Shown here piece by piece: positions 1 to 9,007 of a DNA stretch of 64,000 bases. The notes beneath the pieces were generated by a model. The model was given only the letters and a program-made list of their open reading frames with translations, was not told the DNA's origin and did not search any database. Origin of the DNA: Sphingomonas sanguinis (lineage in GTDB: Bacteria; Pseudomonadota; Alphaproteobacteria; Sphingomonadales; Sphingomonadaceae); assembly GCF_019297835.1 (NCBI RefSeq), contig NZ_CP079203.1, forward strand, positions 593,001-657,000. The letters run 5' to 3'. Numbering within the stretch: the stretch's first letter is position 1; each line of letters opens with the position of its first letter. The translations under genes and the position numbers were made by a program.

Positions 1-1
1 C

Positions 2-613
2 GGCCCCGACATGCGCGAGCAATTGCTCGCCGCCGGGGTCGGCACGGTCGATGCGGTGATCTGGACTCACGACCATGCCGATCACTGCCACGGCATCGAC
101 GATATCCGACAGATATTCCATGCACTGGGCGAGCCGGTGTCGGGCTATGCTCGGCCGACCACCGCCGCATCGCTGGAAGGGCGTTTCGGCTATGTCTTTC
201 GCGGCAAGACCGGCTATCCGCCCACCGCAACAATGACTCTGATCGAAGATGAAATCACCATCGGGCCGATCCGTGTTCGGACAGTCGACCAGCCGCATGG
301 CCGCATCCTGTCGGCCGGTCTGCGCTTTGAATGCAATGGCAAGAGCATCGGCTATGCTACCGATTTCCATGATCTTACGCCGGATATGGCCGAGCTTTAT
401 TCCGGCCTCGACCTGTGGGTCGTCGATGCGCTCCGCCGGCATCCGCATCCGGCCCATGCCGATCTGCCTTCGGTCCTGCACTGGATCGACAGGCTCAAGC
501 CGCGCCATAGCGTGCTGATCCATATGGACCAGTCGATGGATTATGAGGCGTTGTGCGGCGAGCTGCCCGAGGGCGTCGAGCCCGCCTATGATGGCATGGA
601 ACTGATCCCGTGA
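2..613 (+). CDS. MBL-fold metallohydrolase, PhnP-like (5' end outside window)
   Basis: The reading frame is already open at the left edge (Gly-Pro-Asp before the first Met at base 11), so the true start lies outside the window; 203 residues are visible. The metallo-beta-lactamase metal motif HxHxDH is seen as THDHADHCHG, followed by a downstream Asp (ATDFHD) and a late His (LIHMD), the usual second and third metal-ligand blocks. The GPDxREQLL stretch at the edge is typical of PhnP-like phosphodiesterases of this fold. The substrate cannot be read from sequence. The stop overlaps the start of the next gene by four bases (GTGA), so the two are probably co-transcribed. Confidence 0.85.
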   Translation, partial: GPDMREQLLAAGVGTVDAVIWTHDHADHCHGIDDIRQIFHALGEPVSGYARPTTAASLEGRFGYVFRGKTGYPPTATMTLIEDEITIGPIRVRTVDQPHGRILSAGLRFECNGKSIGYATDFHDLTPDMAELYSGLDLWVVDALRRHPHPAHADLPSVLHWIDRLKPRHSVLIHMDQSMDYEALCGELPEGVEPAYDGMELIP

Positions 614-1185
614 GCACGGAGCGGGCCATGGACATCGTCTATTATGGTCTCATCCTTTTGCTGCCGCTCAGCGCATTGATGGCCCGCCGCATTCCGATGG
701 GACAAACACTAAGGATGGCGTTGATCTGGGTCGGTATTTTCAGTGCCGCTTTCTTGGTGATCGCCCAGCGGGACCGCTTGGCAAACTTAAGGCCACGCGC
801 TGCGGTATCCGACGGAGTCATTCGGATACCGATGGCCGAGGATGGGCATTTCTATGCCAATGTCCGCATCAATGGGGTGCAGCGGCGCATGCTCATCGAC
901 AGCGGCGCAACGACGACCGCCATATCGGAGGCGACCGCGGAGGCGGCAAAACTCGATCTGAACGAAAGCCCGTTCGGCAGCTTGATAGAAACCGCCAATG
1001 GCCGCGTCACGGCGTCGCATACCACCATCGCCGAACTGTCCATCGGCGCAATCCATCTGACGAATGTCGGCGCGGACGTGTCTCCGAGCTTCGGGTCGCA
1101 AGACATCATCGGCATGAACGTTCTGAACCGTTTGCGATCATGGCGTGTGGAGCAGGGTGTACTGATACTCAACGCAGCACCTTGA
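610..1185 (+). CDS. Membrane-anchored retropepsin-like aspartic protease
   Basis: 191 residues from a GTG start overlapping the previous stop; an ATG six codons later (628) is an alternative start. Two hydrophobic segments lie within about the first 55 residues (around VYYGLILLLPLSALM and ALIWVGIFSAAFLVIA). The rest is a single retropepsin-type domain with the catalytic motif IDSGATTTAIS and a late hydrophobic-Gly turn (DIIGMNVLNRL). This fits the clan AA 'TIGR02281-like' aspartic proteases, in which a single domain dimerises to form the active site (family knowledge). The active domain probably faces the periplasm. The physiological substrate is unknown. Confidence 0.8.
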   Translation: MSTERAMDIVYYGLILLLPLSALMARRIPMGQTLRMALIWVGIFSAAFLVIAQRDRLANLRPRAAVSDGVIRIPMAEDGHFYANVRINGVQRRMLIDSGATTTAISEATAEAAKLDLNESPFGSLIETANGRVTASHTTIAELSIGAIHLTNVGADVSPSFGSQDIIGMNVLNRLRSWRVEQGVLILNAAP

Positions 1186-1210
1186 TGTTTTTTTACATAA
1201 TACATATTAT
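1182..1210 (+). promoter_or_regulatory. Candidate sigma70 promoter of mazG
   Basis: TTGATG (1182-1187), a 17-base spacer and TATTAT (1205-1210) form a near-consensus promoter in an AT-rich island that contrasts with the surrounding GC-rich DNA. The predicted transcript start, about 1217, lies just before the ribosome site AAGGAG (1219-1224). If real, the mazG leader is only about 15 bases. It overlaps the stop of the upstream protease gene. Confidence 0.45.
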
Positions 1211-1231
1211 CAGATTTGAAGGAGCGACGCG

Positions 1232-1969
1232 ATGGATCGCCTGTTGACCATCATGAAGCGCCTGCGCGACCCGCAGACTGGATGCGAATGGGACGTGGCG
1301 CAGAGCTTCGAAAGCATTGCCCCCTATACCATTGAGGAAGCACATGAGGTCGCGGACGCCATCGCGCGTGGCGACATGGCGGACCTCAAGGACGAACTCG
1401 GCGATCTACTCCTGCAAGTGGTCTTCCACGCTCAGATTGCCGAGGATCACGGTCACTTCGCCTTTCCCGATGTCGTCGCCGCGATCAGCGACAAGATGGA
1501 GCGACGTCATCCGCATATCTTCGGCGACCGGGTCGAAGGAGGACATCATCTGTGGGAACAGATCAAGGCCGAGGAACGCCAGGCTAAAGCCGCCAGCGGT
1601 ACGCTGGACGGTGTGGCCCTGGGCCTTCCGGCCCTGATGCGAGCGGAAAAGCTCCAGAAGCGTGCCGCCCGGGTCGGCTTCGACTGGCCCGATGTGGCGG
1701 GATCGCGCGCAAAGGTCGACGAGGAGATTCAGGAGATCACCGAAGCCCCGCCGGAGACGCTGGCGGAGGAATTCGGCGATCTGCTATTCTCTGTCGTCAA
1801 CTGGGCGCGTCATTGCGGCGTCGATGCGGAAGCGGCGCTCCGTTATGCCAATGGCAAGTTCGAGCGCCGCTTCCGCGCGATGGAAGCGGAGGCCGGCGAC
1901 GCCTTCCCCACGCTCGAACTGGAAGCCAAGGAAGCCCTTTGGCAGGCCGTCAAACGTCGCGACGGGTAA
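1232..1969 (+). CDS. mazG: Nucleoside triphosphate pyrophosphohydrolase MazG
   Basis: 245 residues, close to the usual length for the two-domain enzyme. MazG hydrolyses NTPs and dNTPs to monophosphates and pyrophosphate, which cleans damaged nucleotides and can lower alarmone levels (family knowledge). Two MazG units are visible. The first has EEAHEVADA followed by DELGDLLLQVVFHA, and the second has EEIQEI followed by EEFGDLLFSVVNWARH; these carry the acidic Mg-binding EExxE and ExxD pattern. The start is supported by AAGGAG seven bases upstream. The 3' end overlaps the convergent hflX by 20 bases. Confidence 0.95.
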   Translation: MDRLLTIMKRLRDPQTGCEWDVAQSFESIAPYTIEEAHEVADAIARGDMADLKDELGDLLLQVVFHAQIAEDHGHFAFPDVVAAISDKMERRHPHIFGDRVEGGHHLWEQIKAEERQAKAASGTLDGVALGLPALMRAEKLQKRAARVGFDWPDVAGSRAKVDEEIQEITEAPPETLAEEFGDLLFSVVNWARHCGVDAEAALRYANGKFERRFRAMEAEAGDAFPTLELEAKEALWQAVKRRDG

Positions 1970-3242
1970 ATCGCTCATAATCGGACTCGGCCAGGCGGAC
2001 GTCATAGACCGCCTGCTCGCCTTCGATGACTTGGTCCAGCACTTCGCCGTGAGCATGGAGCCAAGCGGCCCCCGCCCCGTCTCCCGCGTCCAGCGTAACC
2101 CGGTAACGCCGGTGGCCCGAGGTCAGCGCGGCCGCGACCTGTTCGATCAGGTCGTCAATGCCCTCCCCCGTCATCGCCGACACCGCGACGATGTTGGGGC
2201 GGCGTGCAGCCTCGACCAGCACGTCTTCACGCGCATCGCCCTCGGTCAGGTCGATCTTGTTCCATGCCTCGAACCGCGGGGTTTCAGGGTCGACGCCGAT
2301 CTCGGTCAGCACCGCTTCGACATCGGCACGCTGAGCCTCGGTGTCCGGGTGAGCGATATCACGCACGTGAATCAGCAGATCGGCGGATACCACCTCTTCG
2401 AGGGTCGCCTTGAACGCCGCGACCAGCTGCGTCGGCAGGTCGGAAACGAACCCCACGGTATCCGACAGGATCGCCTTGTCGATACCGGGCAGGGAAATCT
2501 GACGCAGGGTCGGATCAAGCGTGGCGAAGAGAAGGTCTTTCGCCATGACATGAGCGCCGGTCAACCGATTGAATAGCGTCGACTTTCCGGCATTGGTATA
2601 ACCCACCAGCGCGATTACGGGCCACGGTGCGCGCTGACGGCGCTCGCGGTGAAGTCCGCGCGTTCGGCTGACCTGATCCAGTTCCCGCCGCAACCGCGCC
2701 ATGCGGTCGCGGATCATCCGGCGGTCGGCCTCAATCTGGGTTTCGCCCGGACCGCCGAGAAAACCGAAACCGCCGCGCTGCCGCTCCAAATGGGTCCAGC
2801 TGCGCACCAGACGGCCCGCCTGGTAATCGAGATGGGCCAGCTCGACCTGCAACCGACCCTCAGCCGTCGCGGCACGCTCGCCGAAGATTTCGAGGATCAG
2901 GCCGGTCCGGTCGATGACTTTCGCTTCCAGCGCGGTTTCGAGGTTGCGCTGCTGCACCGGGGTCAGCGAGGCGTCGAAGACGACCAGTTGGGCCTCTTCC
3001 ATCCGCACCTGCTGGGCCACCTGCTCGACCTGACCGCTGCCGATCAGCGTGGCGGGCTTGGGCGCACGAACCCGCAGAGCGACGCGCTCGACCACATCGA
3101 GGCCGATGGCCATGGCAAGCCCGGCGGTTTCCTCGAGCCGAGCTTCGGCATCACGCGCGGCATCGCCCTGGTCGGGCAGGACGATGACCGTGCGTGCGCC
3201 GCGCGTGAATTCACCGCGATCGCGATCGAAACCCGTGCTCAA
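1950..3242 (-). CDS. hflX: Ribosome-associated GTPase HflX
   Basis: 430 residues. The N-terminal HflX domain (about residues 20-130, with GSGQVEQV and [14 protein letters not shown]) is followed by a coiled region and a G domain: G1 [13 protein letters not shown]3 DTVGFV and G4 NKID. HflX splits stalled or heat-damaged 70S ribosomes (family knowledge). The start is TTG, overlapping the hfq stop by four bases (TTGA), as in the common hfq-hflX pair. It is the last gene of the long dusB-ntr-hfq run on this strand and meets mazG tail to tail with a 20-base overlap. Confidence 0.95.
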   Translation of the reverse strand: MSTGFDRDRGEFTRGARTVIVLPDQGDAARDAEARLEETAGLAMAIGLDVVERVALRVRAPKPATLIGSGQVEQVAQQVRMEEAQLVVFDASLTPVQQRNLETALEAKVIDRTGLILEIFGERAATAEGRLQVELAHLDYQAGRLVRSWTHLERQRGGFGFLGGPGETQIEADRRMIRDRMARLRRELDQVSRTRGLHRERRQRAPWPVIALVGYTNAGKSTLFNRLTGAHVMAKDLLFATLDPTLRQISLPGIDKAILSDTVGFVSDLPTQLVAAFKATLEEVVSADLLIHVRDIAHPDTEAQRADVEAVLTEIGVDPETPRFEAWNKIDLTEGDAREDVLVEAARRPNIVAVSAMTGEGIDDLIEQVAAALTSGHRRYRVTLDAGDGAGAAWLHAHGEVLDQVIEGEQAVYDVRLAESDYERFTRRDV

Positions 3243-3730
3243 TCCTCGGCCGATCCCGCCTGCTCTTCGGCCAGGTTCAGCGGCCGTGCGGGCTGAATGG
3301 TCGAGACGGCGTGCTTGTAGACGAGCTGGGCCATGCCCTCACGCTGAAGCAGCATGCAGAACAGGTCGAAGCCCGCAATCTGGCCCTGCAGCATGACGCC
3401 GTTGATCAGGAACATGGTGACGGGGTCTTCGGATTTGCGCACCGCGTTCAGAAAGATTTCCTGCAAAAGCGGGTTCTTGCGCTGCTGTTCGTTCACGCCC
3501 TCGACGATCGCGGCAACGTCCAGCGGACCCGAGGGCATGATGGTGGAGATGGCATGCTTGTAGATGAGCTGCGACTGACCGTCGCGGCGCAGCAATACCG
3601 AGAAATTGTCGAACCAGGTGACGATACCCTGGAGTTTCACGCCCTTCACGAGGAACATGGTAACCGGCGCCTTGGAGCGGCGCAGTGCATTCAGAAACAG
3701 GTCCTGGAGCGAACCCGATTTGTCGGCCAT
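3239..3730 (-). CDS. hfq: RNA chaperone Hfq with two tandem Sm domains
   Basis: 163 residues, about twice the size of the Sm core of a normal Hfq. Domain 1 (about 6-70) begins [12 protein letters not shown] and ends IYKHAISTI. Domain 2 (about 86-152) begins [12 protein letters not shown] and ends VYKHAVSTI. Both keep the Sm2 signature YKHA and an N-terminal Gln-(Asp/Glu) near the proximal RNA face. A 15-residue linker joins them. Hfq pairs small RNAs with mRNAs as a hexameric ring; a double protein would build the ring from three chains (inference). I recall a double Hfq being noted in Novosphingobium, so this is probably a lineage trait. An AAGGGC ribosome site precedes ATG 3730. The frame stays open further upstream, but that region lacks Hfq similarity. 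Confidence 0.95.
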   Translation of the reverse strand: MADKSGSLQDLFLNALRRSKAPVTMFLVKGVKLQGIVTWFDNFSVLLRRDGQSQLIYKHAISTIMPSGPLDVAAIVEGVNEQQRKNPLLQEIFLNAVRKSEDPVTMFLINGVMLQGQIAGFDLFCMLLQREGMAQLVYKHAVSTIQPARPLNLAEEQAGSAED

Positions 3731-3795
3731 GGTCGAGCCCTTGTTCTTGGCGGGTCCGTGCCCGCGAGTAGCGCCGTTTCCCGGCGTCGGAATTG

Positions 3796-3812
3796 CGCCC
3801 GTGTGCCGGGCG
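3796..3812 (-). other. Small hairpin in the ntrX-hfq gap
   Basis: CGCCCG and CGGGCG form a 6-base stem with a 5-base loop in the 139-base gap between ntrX and hfq. No T-run follows on the minus strand. It could be a weak attenuator, an RNA processing site or part of the hfq leader, or chance in GC-rich DNA. I see no clear promoter in the gap. Confidence 0.25.
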
Positions 3813-3869
3813 CGTCCGATATCTATGGTCTCGACGGGCGTTCGTCCAGAGGCCGTGCTCGTTCGTCCA

Positions 3870-5246
3870 TCAATCCTCTCGCGTTTCGCTGATGCCGAGC
3901 AGCTTAAGCTTACGATGAAGCGCGGAGCGCTCCATCCCGATGAAGCTCGCGGTCCGCGAGATATTGCCGGAAAAACGTCTGATCTGGACGCGCAAATATT
4001 CGCGTTCCCAGCTTTCGCGCGCTTCCCGCAAAGGCGCTCCCATGATCGCGGTCGCCCCGCCGCCACCCATATCGGCCCCCTCGCCCAGCACCTCAGCGGG
4101 CAGCAGGTCCAGGTCGATCCGCCCCACCCGGTCGCCCGGCGCCAGGATGATCGTCCGCTCGACGACGTTGCGCAGCTGGCGGACATTGCCCGGCCAGTCA
4201 TAGGATTGCATCGCGACCATGGCGTCAGGGGCGATCTCGGGCGTGCGGACGCGTCGCTCCGTCGCGTAGTGCGCCATGAAATGCTCGACCAGCGGCGGAA
4301 TGTCCTCACGCCGTTCCGCCAGCGAGGGGATGGTCACGGGCACGACGTTCAGGCGGTAATACAGGTCTTCGCGGAACCGCCCTTCCGCGATTTCCTGCGT
4401 CAGGTCGCGCGCGGTGGCCGACACGACACGCACGTCCACCTTGACGACGCGGGTGCCCCCGACGCGGGTAAAGCTCTGATCCGTCAGGACGCGCAGGATA
4501 CGCGCCTGAGTCGCGATAGGCATGTCCGCGATTTCGTCCAGAAAAAGCGTGCCGCCATGCGCCTGTTCCAGCAGCCCGGTGCGGACGAGGTCCCCCCCCT
4601 CCTCCACGCCGAACAGTTCTTCCTCGACTCGCTCGGGTGTCATGCGCGCCGCGCTGACGACCACGAACGGCGCGTCGGCGCGGTTGCTCCAGCCGTGGAG
4701 CAGGCGCGCCGCGACTTCCTTGCCGACGCCCGCCGAACCCATGATAAGAACGCGACTGCCGGTCGCCGCGACGCGCTTCAGGGTGGCGCGGATGCCGTTG
4801 ATCGCGCTTGATGATCCGGTCAGGTCCGTCTCACGCCCAGCTGAGGCGCGGAGCGAGGCGTTTTCGCGCCGCAGTCGCTCGGTCTCGGTCGCTCGCGCCA
4901 CCATCAGCAGCAGGCGTTCGGCCTCGAAGGGCTTCTCGATGAAATCGGCCGCACCCTTGCGGATCGCGGCGACGGCGGTGTCCAGATTGCCATGCCCCGA
5001 TATGACCAGCACGGGGATCGAGGGATCGCGCCGCTTGATCTCGTCGAGCAATTCCAGTCCGTCGAGCTTCGACCCCTGGAGCCACACGTCGAGCAAGACA
5101 AGCGACGGCCGACGCGCCGCCATCGCCTCAAGCGCGGAGTCGCTGTCGGCCGCGACGCGGGCGTCATAGCCCTCGTCCTCCAGCACGCCCGCGACGAGTT
5201 CGCGGATATCGAGTTCGTCGTCGACGACGAGGATGTCCAAAGCCAT
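3870..5246 (-). CDS. ntrX: Response regulator NtrX lacking the GAFTGA loop
   Basis: 458 residues: receiver (about 1-125, phospho-acceptor Asp53 in LLDVW), AAA+ domain (about 135-375), then a Fis-type helix-turn-helix ([21 protein letters not shown]). The P-loop is GSAGVGKE and Walker B is GGTLFLDEI. The L1 loop that normally reads ELFGHERGAFTGA is instead [15 protein letters not shown], so the sigma54-contacting GAFTGA motif is missing. NtrX of alphaproteobacteria is known to lack this loop and is thought to act with sigma70 or as a repressor (family knowledge, from memory). It lies directly downstream of its kinase gene ntrY with a 7-base gap. Confidence 0.93.
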   Translation of the reverse strand: MALDILVVDDELDIRELVAGVLEDEGYDARVAADSDSALEAMAARRPSLVLLDVWLQGSKLDGLELLDEIKRRDPSIPVLVISGHGNLDTAVAAIRKGAADFIEKPFEAERLLLMVARATETERLRRENASLRASAGRETDLTGSSSAINGIRATLKRVAATGSRVLIMGSAGVGKEVAARLLHGWSNRADAPFVVVSAARMTPERVEEELFGVEEGGDLVRTGLLEQAHGGTLFLDEIADMPIATQARILRVLTDQSFTRVGGTRVVKVDVRVVSATARDLTQEIAEGRFREDLYYRLNVVPVTIPSLAERREDIPPLVEHFMAHYATERRVRTPEIAPDAMVAMQSYDWPGNVRQLRNVVERTIILAPGDRVGRIDLDLLPAEVLGEGADMGGGGATAIMGAPLREARESWEREYLRVQIRRFSGNISRTASFIGMERSALHRKLKLLGISETRED

Positions 5247-5253
5247 GATCTTT

Positions 5254-7500
5254 TTACGTCCGGGTACGAGTCAAAGCGGTGAGCTGGCCCTCCCCAGCCA
5301 GTTCGGGTTCGGCGCCCCCATGGTCCAGCGCCGCCAGGGCACCGGCGTCGAACATCATCGAGACGATAGTGCCGCCGGTGGGATTGTCGGAAAAGCCGAT
5401 CGTGCCGGCATGTTCCGCAATGATCTTGTTGACGATGGCGAGGCCCAGGCCGGTGCCGCGGGCGCGTGTCGTCATATAGGGTTCGATGATACGGTCACGC
5501 TCGGGCGGCAGGCCGATGCCGTTGTCGGTCACGGTAATGGTGACCATGCCACCCTGCTGGCCGACCGTCATCACGACCTCGCCCCCCGCCATGCCTTCGG
5601 ACCGGGATTCAATGGCTTCCACGGCATTCTTGACGATGTTGGTCAGTGCCTGGCTCATCTGGCGGCGATCGCAGACCAGCGTGGGAGCGGGTTCTTCCTG
5701 ATCGAGCTGGAAGCGTATTTCGGGGTGTGCGACCTCGTGCAGGAACATTGCCTGGGCGCAGATATCGGCGATCGCCTCTTCGCGAAACACGGGCTTGGGC
5801 ATCCGCGCGAAGGACGAGAATTCGTCGACCATCCGCCGCAGGTCGCCGACCTGACGTACGATCGTCTCGGTCAGTCGGCCAAAGGTGGGATCCTCCGGTC
5901 CGATGACCTTGCCATAACGACGCTGGAGCCGTTCGGCGGCAAGCTGGATCGGGGTCAGCGGGTTCTTGATCTCATGCGCGATGCGCCGCGCGACGTCCGA
6001 CCAGGCGGCACGTCGCTGGTCGAGCAATTGCTGGGTGATGTCGTCGAAGGTTAGAATGGGGCCGTCGCCGGTCTGGGCAATCCGTACCGCCAGCGTGCGC
6101 ATGTCGCCATTCAGTTCCACCTGCACTGTGGCTTCGCGCCGTCCTTGGTCGAGCAGTTCGTCCAGCTCGGGCGCGACCTCGCCCAGCTTGCGGCCCACCA
6201 ATCCGCCCTGATCGGCCCCAAGAAGAAGATCGGCGGAATTGTTGGCGATCCGCACCTGCCGATCGCGGTCGACGGCCACGACACCGGCGGAGACGCCCGC
6301 CATCACTGCTTCGATCAGCGCGCGCCGGTTGTTGAGCTGGGCGTTTGCCGTGACCAGTTCGGTGTTCTGCCGTTCCAGCTGGCCGGTCATCTGGTTGAAG
6401 GCATTGGCGAGCGTGCCGACCTCGTCACGGGTTCTGGGATCGGGCACGCGTGCCGTCAGGTCGCCGCCCGCGATCCGTCGCGCCGCGTCGACCAATTCAC
6501 CGACCGGACGGACGAGCCGATCCGCCACGGCCAGCGCGATCCAGACCGCGATACCGACGATCAACAGCGCGATCGCGAACAGGACGAGATTGAATTTCAA
6601 CTGAAGCGACCGCGCCCGCCCCTGCAACGCGCGATAGTCGTCAAAGACGTCTTCGGCCGCGAAATGCTGCTTGCTGAGGAACTCTGCATTCACCGGCGTA
6701 CCGATATAAAGCATCAGGCCGTTGCCCTCGGGCAAGGGCGTGACCACCCAGACGCGCTGCTCGTTGATGCCGACCTCGGGACGGCTCAATTTGCTCGCCT
6801 GCTGGATCATTTCCGGCGTCACCAACTCGCGGAACGTCGTGTCCGATGGCTGGTTGAAGAAGTCGTAGAACTTGAACCCTTGCTTGGGGTCGTAAGAGAA
6901 GAGAACAGACTCGACCGTGTCGCGGACGACCGTCTGCTGCACGAGATAATCGTGGAAATCCCGCCGGTTCTCACGCAGCGCGGGCAGATTGCGCCCGAGG
7001 TCCTGCGACATGGCGCGGCCCGTATCGACCCAGCGCTTGATGATCTGCTGCTGCGACTGGCGCGCAATGTCCATCGCGTCGCCGAACGCCTTGCGCGCGC
7101 GGTCGGAAATCCAGAACTCGGCCGACGACTGGAACAGCACGGAGGCGGTGACGACCGTCAGCAGGATCGGCACGCTCGCGGTCAGCGAGAACAGCGCGAC
7201 CAGCCGGACATGCAGCCGCCCGCCGCCACCGACCGGGGATTTCGCCGCGCGCCGCATCGCCACCCGCCGTCCGAGCAGCATCAGCAACAGGACGCCCGGC
7301 ACCAGATTGAGCGCCAGCAACCCCGCCATGACCGGTGGCGCGATCAGCCCCTGCGCATCATGGCGGCTGGCGATATAGACATAGGTGCCGACCGCGATCG
7401 CGGCCGCTCCGAGGACGACCGCAAGTTCCATAACCGGAGTGACCGCGAAGCGAGAGCGCGGCCCTTCGGCAGGTTTAGTGGGCAACACGGACGCCAACAT
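5254..7500 (-). CDS. ntrY: Sensor histidine kinase NtrY
   Basis: 748 residues from ATG 7500 (a TTG at 7542 would add 14 residues; neither has a good ribosome site). Order: N-terminal membrane segments (around ELAVVLGAAAIAVGTYVYIA, a second near MAGLLALNLVPGVLLLML and a third near RLVALFSLTASVPILLTVV), a periplasmic sensor of about 190 residues, another membrane segment (FNLVLFAIALLIVGIAVWIAL), HAMP, PAS, HisKA with phospho-His in [18 protein letters not shown], and HATPase with NIVKNAVEAI and DNGIGLP. NtrY phosphorylates NtrX and is linked to nitrogen and redox/envelope sensing in alphaproteobacteria (family knowledge). Confidence 0.92.
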   Translation of the reverse strand: MLASVLPTKPAEGPRSRFAVTPVMELAVVLGAAAIAVGTYVYIASRHDAQGLIAPPVMAGLLALNLVPGVLLLMLLGRRVAMRRAAKSPVGGGGRLHVRLVALFSLTASVPILLTVVTASVLFQSSAEFWISDRARKAFGDAMDIARQSQQQIIKRWVDTGRAMSQDLGRNLPALRENRRDFHDYLVQQTVVRDTVESVLFSYDPKQGFKFYDFFNQPSDTTFRELVTPEMIQQASKLSRPEVGINEQRVWVVTPLPEGNGLMLYIGTPVNAEFLSKQHFAAEDVFDDYRALQGRARSLQLKFNLVLFAIALLIVGIAVWIALAVADRLVRPVGELVDAARRIAGGDLTARVPDPRTRDEVGTLANAFNQMTGQLERQNTELVTANAQLNNRRALIEAVMAGVSAGVVAVDRDRQVRIANNSADLLLGADQGGLVGRKLGEVAPELDELLDQGRREATVQVELNGDMRTLAVRIAQTGDGPILTFDDITQQLLDQRRAAWSDVARRIAHEIKNPLTPIQLAAERLQRRYGKVIGPEDPTFGRLTETIVRQVGDLRRMVDEFSSFARMPKPVFREEAIADICAQAMFLHEVAHPEIRFQLDQEEPAPTLVCDRRQMSQALTNIVKNAVEAIESRSEGMAGGEVVMTVGQQGGMVTITVTDNGIGLPPERDRIIEPYMTTRARGTGLGLAIVNKIIAEHAGTIGFSDNPTGGTIVSMMFDAGALAALDHGGAEPELAGEGQLTALTRTRT

Positions 7501-7552
7501 CGTTGCAATCGTACAACGTGAAGCGTGTCCTGCAAGCCACAATTCGTGAAAA

Positions 7553-9007
7553 TTATGTCAACGCCTCGCCATTCTCTTCATCACCATTGACAGGGATGTT
7601 CAGCGTATCGAGCCGCTTGCGCAACGTGTTGCGATTGATCCCCATGGCGCGGGCGGCACGAAGCTGGTTGCCGCCATGGCGCGCGAGCATTGCTTCGATC
7701 AACGGTCGCTCGACCTCGCCGATGATCCGATCATAAAGGGTGCCGTCATCCAACGCCGTCGGATGTGCCATGGCGAGCCGCGCGATATAGGCGCGCACCG
7801 CCGCCGACAAATCGCCATCGGCAGCGGCCGCCCCGATCGGCGGCAGCGAAGATCGCGCCTCGCCCAGCATGGTCCGCACCGCCTGGGCATCGATGATTTC
7901 GTCGCGCGCCAGCACGGCAAGACGACGCATCATATTTTCCAGCTCTCGGACGTTCCCCGGCCAGTCATGCGTGACCAGCACATCAAGCGCATGGCTGTCG
8001 ATCCGGCGCTTGGGCAGACCTTGCAGCGCGGCGTTCTCCAGGAAATGCCGGGCGAGCAGCGGAATATCCTGCCGCCGTTCGCGCAGGGCTGGCAAGGCGA
8101 TCGGCACCACATTCAGGCGGTAGAACAAATCCTCGCGAAACTGGCCGGAGGCGACCTGCTGGCTGAGATCGCGGTTGGTCGCCGCGACAATGCGGACATC
8201 GGTGCGGATCGTCCGCGCGCCGCCGACCGTGGTGAACTCGCCCGATTGCAGGACGCGTAGCAGCCGGGTCTGCGCCTCCATCGGCATGTCGCCGATCTCG
8301 TCCAGAAACAATGTGCCGCCCGCCGCCTGCTCGAACCGGCCCGCATTACGCTGGGCCGCGCCGGTAAAGGCGCCGCGTTCGTGGCCGAACAGCTCGGCCT
8401 CGATCAATTCGCGAGGAATGGCCGCCATGTTCAGCGCGACGAAGGGCGCGGCGCGGCGAGGGCCGAGATCGTGGATGGCGCGGGCGACCAGCTCCTTGCC
8501 CGTACCCGATTCGCCAGAGACGAGAACGGTCAGATCGGTCGAGACCACGCGGGCGATCACGCGGTATACGCCCTGCATAGCCTGGGATCGCCCGATCAGC
8601 GGCAGCGCGCGGTCGTCCTCGCCCAGTCCGTCCTCGACCAGCACGCCGCGTCGCGCCAGCGCCCCCGCGACCGCATGAGTCAGAGCGTCGAGATCGAAGG
8701 GCTTGGGGAGATACTCATAGGCGCCGACTTCGGCCGCGCGGACGGCGGTGGTCAAGGTGTTTTGCGCCGAGAGAACGATGATAGGCAGGGCGGGAAACCG
8801 TTCGGCGACTCCGCGGATATGGTCGATGCCGTCGCCGTCGGGCAGAATGACGTCCGTGACCAGCACGTCGGGCGCACCGCCCGCCAGGATGCGATCCAGC
8901 CGCGCCAGCGTTTCGACCGACGTCACCTCATGCCCGGCCCGGCGCAAGGCCTGGCCTACGACAGTACGGATCGCGGCATCGTCATCGACGACGAGAACGT
9001 GGCTCAT
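7553..9007 (-). CDS. ntrC: Sigma54-dependent nitrogen response regulator NtrC
   Basis: 484 residues with the full activator layout: receiver (Asp52 in VTDVILPDGDG), AAA+ domain with P-loop GESGTGKE, intact ELFGHERGAFTGA loop and Walker [13 protein letters not shown], and a C-terminal Fis-type helix-turn-helix (GGNQLRAARAMGINRNTLRKRL). It activates sigma54 promoters for nitrogen assimilation genes when phosphorylated by NtrB. The intact GAFTGA contrasts with NtrX a few genes downstream. The start overlaps the ntrB stop by four bases (ATGA). Confidence 0.96.
   Translation of the reverse strand: MSHVLVVDDDAAIRTVVGQALRRAGHEVTSVETLARLDRILAGGAPDVLVTDVILPDGDGIDHIRGVAERFPALPIIVLSAQNTLTTAVRAAEVGAYEYLPKPFDLDALTHAVAGALARRGVLVEDGLGEDDRALPLIGRSQAMQGVYRVIARVVSTDLTVLVSGESGTGKELVARAIHDLGPRRAAPFVALNMAAIPRELIEAELFGHERGAFTGAAQRNAGRFEQAAGGTLFLDEIGDMPMEAQTRLLRVLQSGEFTTVGGARTIRTDVRIVAATNRDLSQQVASGQFREDLFYRLNVVPIALPALRERRQDIPLLARHFLENAALQGLPKRRIDSHALDVLVTHDWPGNVRELENMMRRLAVLARDEIIDAQAVRTMLGEARSSLPPIGAAAADGDLSAAVRAYIARLAMAHPTALDDGTLYDRIIGEVERPLIEAMLARHGGNQLRAARAMGINRNTLRKRLDTLNIPVNGDEENGEALT

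Noticed and set aside
3731..4309. N-terminal extension of hfq by some 190 codons
   Set aside because: The extension runs inside ntrX in a different frame and across the gap; the ribosome site and Hfq similarity start at 3730.
6145..7521. 458-codon open frame on the + strand opposite ntrY
   Set aside because: Antisense reading of ntrY with an abnormal His, Gln, Arg and Asp-rich composition.
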